Shown here: one piece after another, positions 22,449 to 22,644 of the stretch | Position numbering within the stretch: the first letter of the stretch is position 1 | Layout of the letters: each line of letters starts with the position of its first letter | Assembly: GCA_040758475.1 (NCBI GenBank) | Contig: JBFLVN010000022.1 | Span: forward strand, 1-22,644 | DNA from: JBFLVN01 sp040758475 | GTDB lineage: Bacteria; JAGRBM01 | DNA length: 22,644 nt | Reading direction: 5' to 3' | The notes under the pieces: generated by a model | What the model was told of the DNA's origin: nothing | What the model saw: the letters and a program-made list of their open reading frames with translations, nothing else | Databases searched by the model: none | Made by a program: the position numbers and the translations under genes

Positions 22449-22644
22449 ACGCCCCTCCTTCAAAACTCAAAGAGCGGCGGCACCTTTTGTGGGCGTTTGG
22501 GTTCCTGGGCGTCCTCGTGCTGGCCGCGGGCGTCCGGATTTTTTTCGTAAGCCCCGAGGAATCGCTTGTACCCCACCCCACTCCCTCGCGGCCGAAGGAG
22601 GAACCTTCGCGCGAACCGGTGGTGGAGCAAATCCCTCCGCCCAA
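22445..22644 (+). CDS. Membrane-anchored proline-rich protein (3' end outside window)
   Basis: An ATG overlapping the previous stop (ATGA) opens a frame that stays open to the window edge. It encodes a basic N-terminus (KLKERRH), one membrane helix (LLWAFGFLGVLVLAAGVRIFF) and then a Pro/Glu-rich periplasmic stretch (HPTPSRPKEEPSREP). The layout is that of a type II anchored periplasmic protein, such as a TonB-like, SPOR or cytochrome-biogenesis component. The visible 66 residues are not enough to choose. Its place after two cytochromes hints at a respiratory accessory role. Confidence 0.7.
   Translation, partial: MNAPPSKLKERRHLLWAFGFLGVLVLAAGVRIFFVSPEESLVPHPTPSRPKEEPSREPVVEQIPPP

Noticed and set aside
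1..22644. tRNA or rRNA genes, CRISPR arrays, insertion sequences, phage or toxin-antitoxin genes
   Set aside because: None was recognised. Coding density is high, all larger open frames are explained, and no spaced repeat arrays or transposase motifs were seen.

Overview
The window is GC-rich, densely packed bacterial DNA with 17 protein-coding genes and no RNA genes, CRISPR arrays, transposases or phage genes that I could see. A TonB-dependent outer-membrane receptor, a lipoprotein-type cytochrome and strong sigma-54-like promoters point to a Gram-negative, diderm, chemotactic bacterium. The mix of a FATP-type acyl-CoA synthetase, a bacterial deoxyhypusine-synthase-like protein, a Ycf46-type AAA ATPase and a sulfite/nitrite reductase fused to TusA recalls deltaproteobacterial-type or neighbouring lineages, but I cannot name a taxon from sequence alone.

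Region 1 (1-8140) is lipid-centred. Two paralogous exported proteins of about 490 residues (1-1474 minus, cut by the window edge; 6683-8140 plus) flank an acyl-CoA synthetase, a multi-pass membrane protein, a fatty acid desaturase and a DAG-kinase-like lipid kinase. A glutathione S-transferase-like protein follows (8184-9182).

Region 2 (9189-14358) is the most interesting part. Two divergent units face each other: a TonB-dependent receptor followed by CheW (minus), and a YfiR/DUF4154-like periplasmic protein followed by a methyl-accepting chemotaxis protein (plus). The 304-base gap between them holds two back-to-back sigma-54 (-24/-12) promoter matches. The chemoreceptor's periplasmic domain looks like the CHASE8 domain of the diguanylate cyclase YfiN. 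The locus therefore reads as a rewired YfiBNR system: an outer-membrane receptor instead of YfiB, and a chemoreceptor plus CheW instead of the cyclase.

Region 3 (14359-18588) starts with tandem palindromes between convergent genes. It then has the siroheme sulfite/nitrite reductase-TusA fusion, a PilZ domain protein and a deoxyhypusine-synthase-like enzyme, all on the minus strand, with a strong hairpin terminator between the last two.

Region 4 (18679-22644) has a single-domain response regulator translationally coupled (GTGA overlap) to a Ycf46-like AAA ATPase on the minus strand. Divergent from it is a tightly overlapping plus-strand chain: a zinc-ribbon methyltransferase, a small c-type cytochrome, a second c-type cytochrome of lipoprotein type, and a membrane-anchored proline-rich protein that leaves the window.
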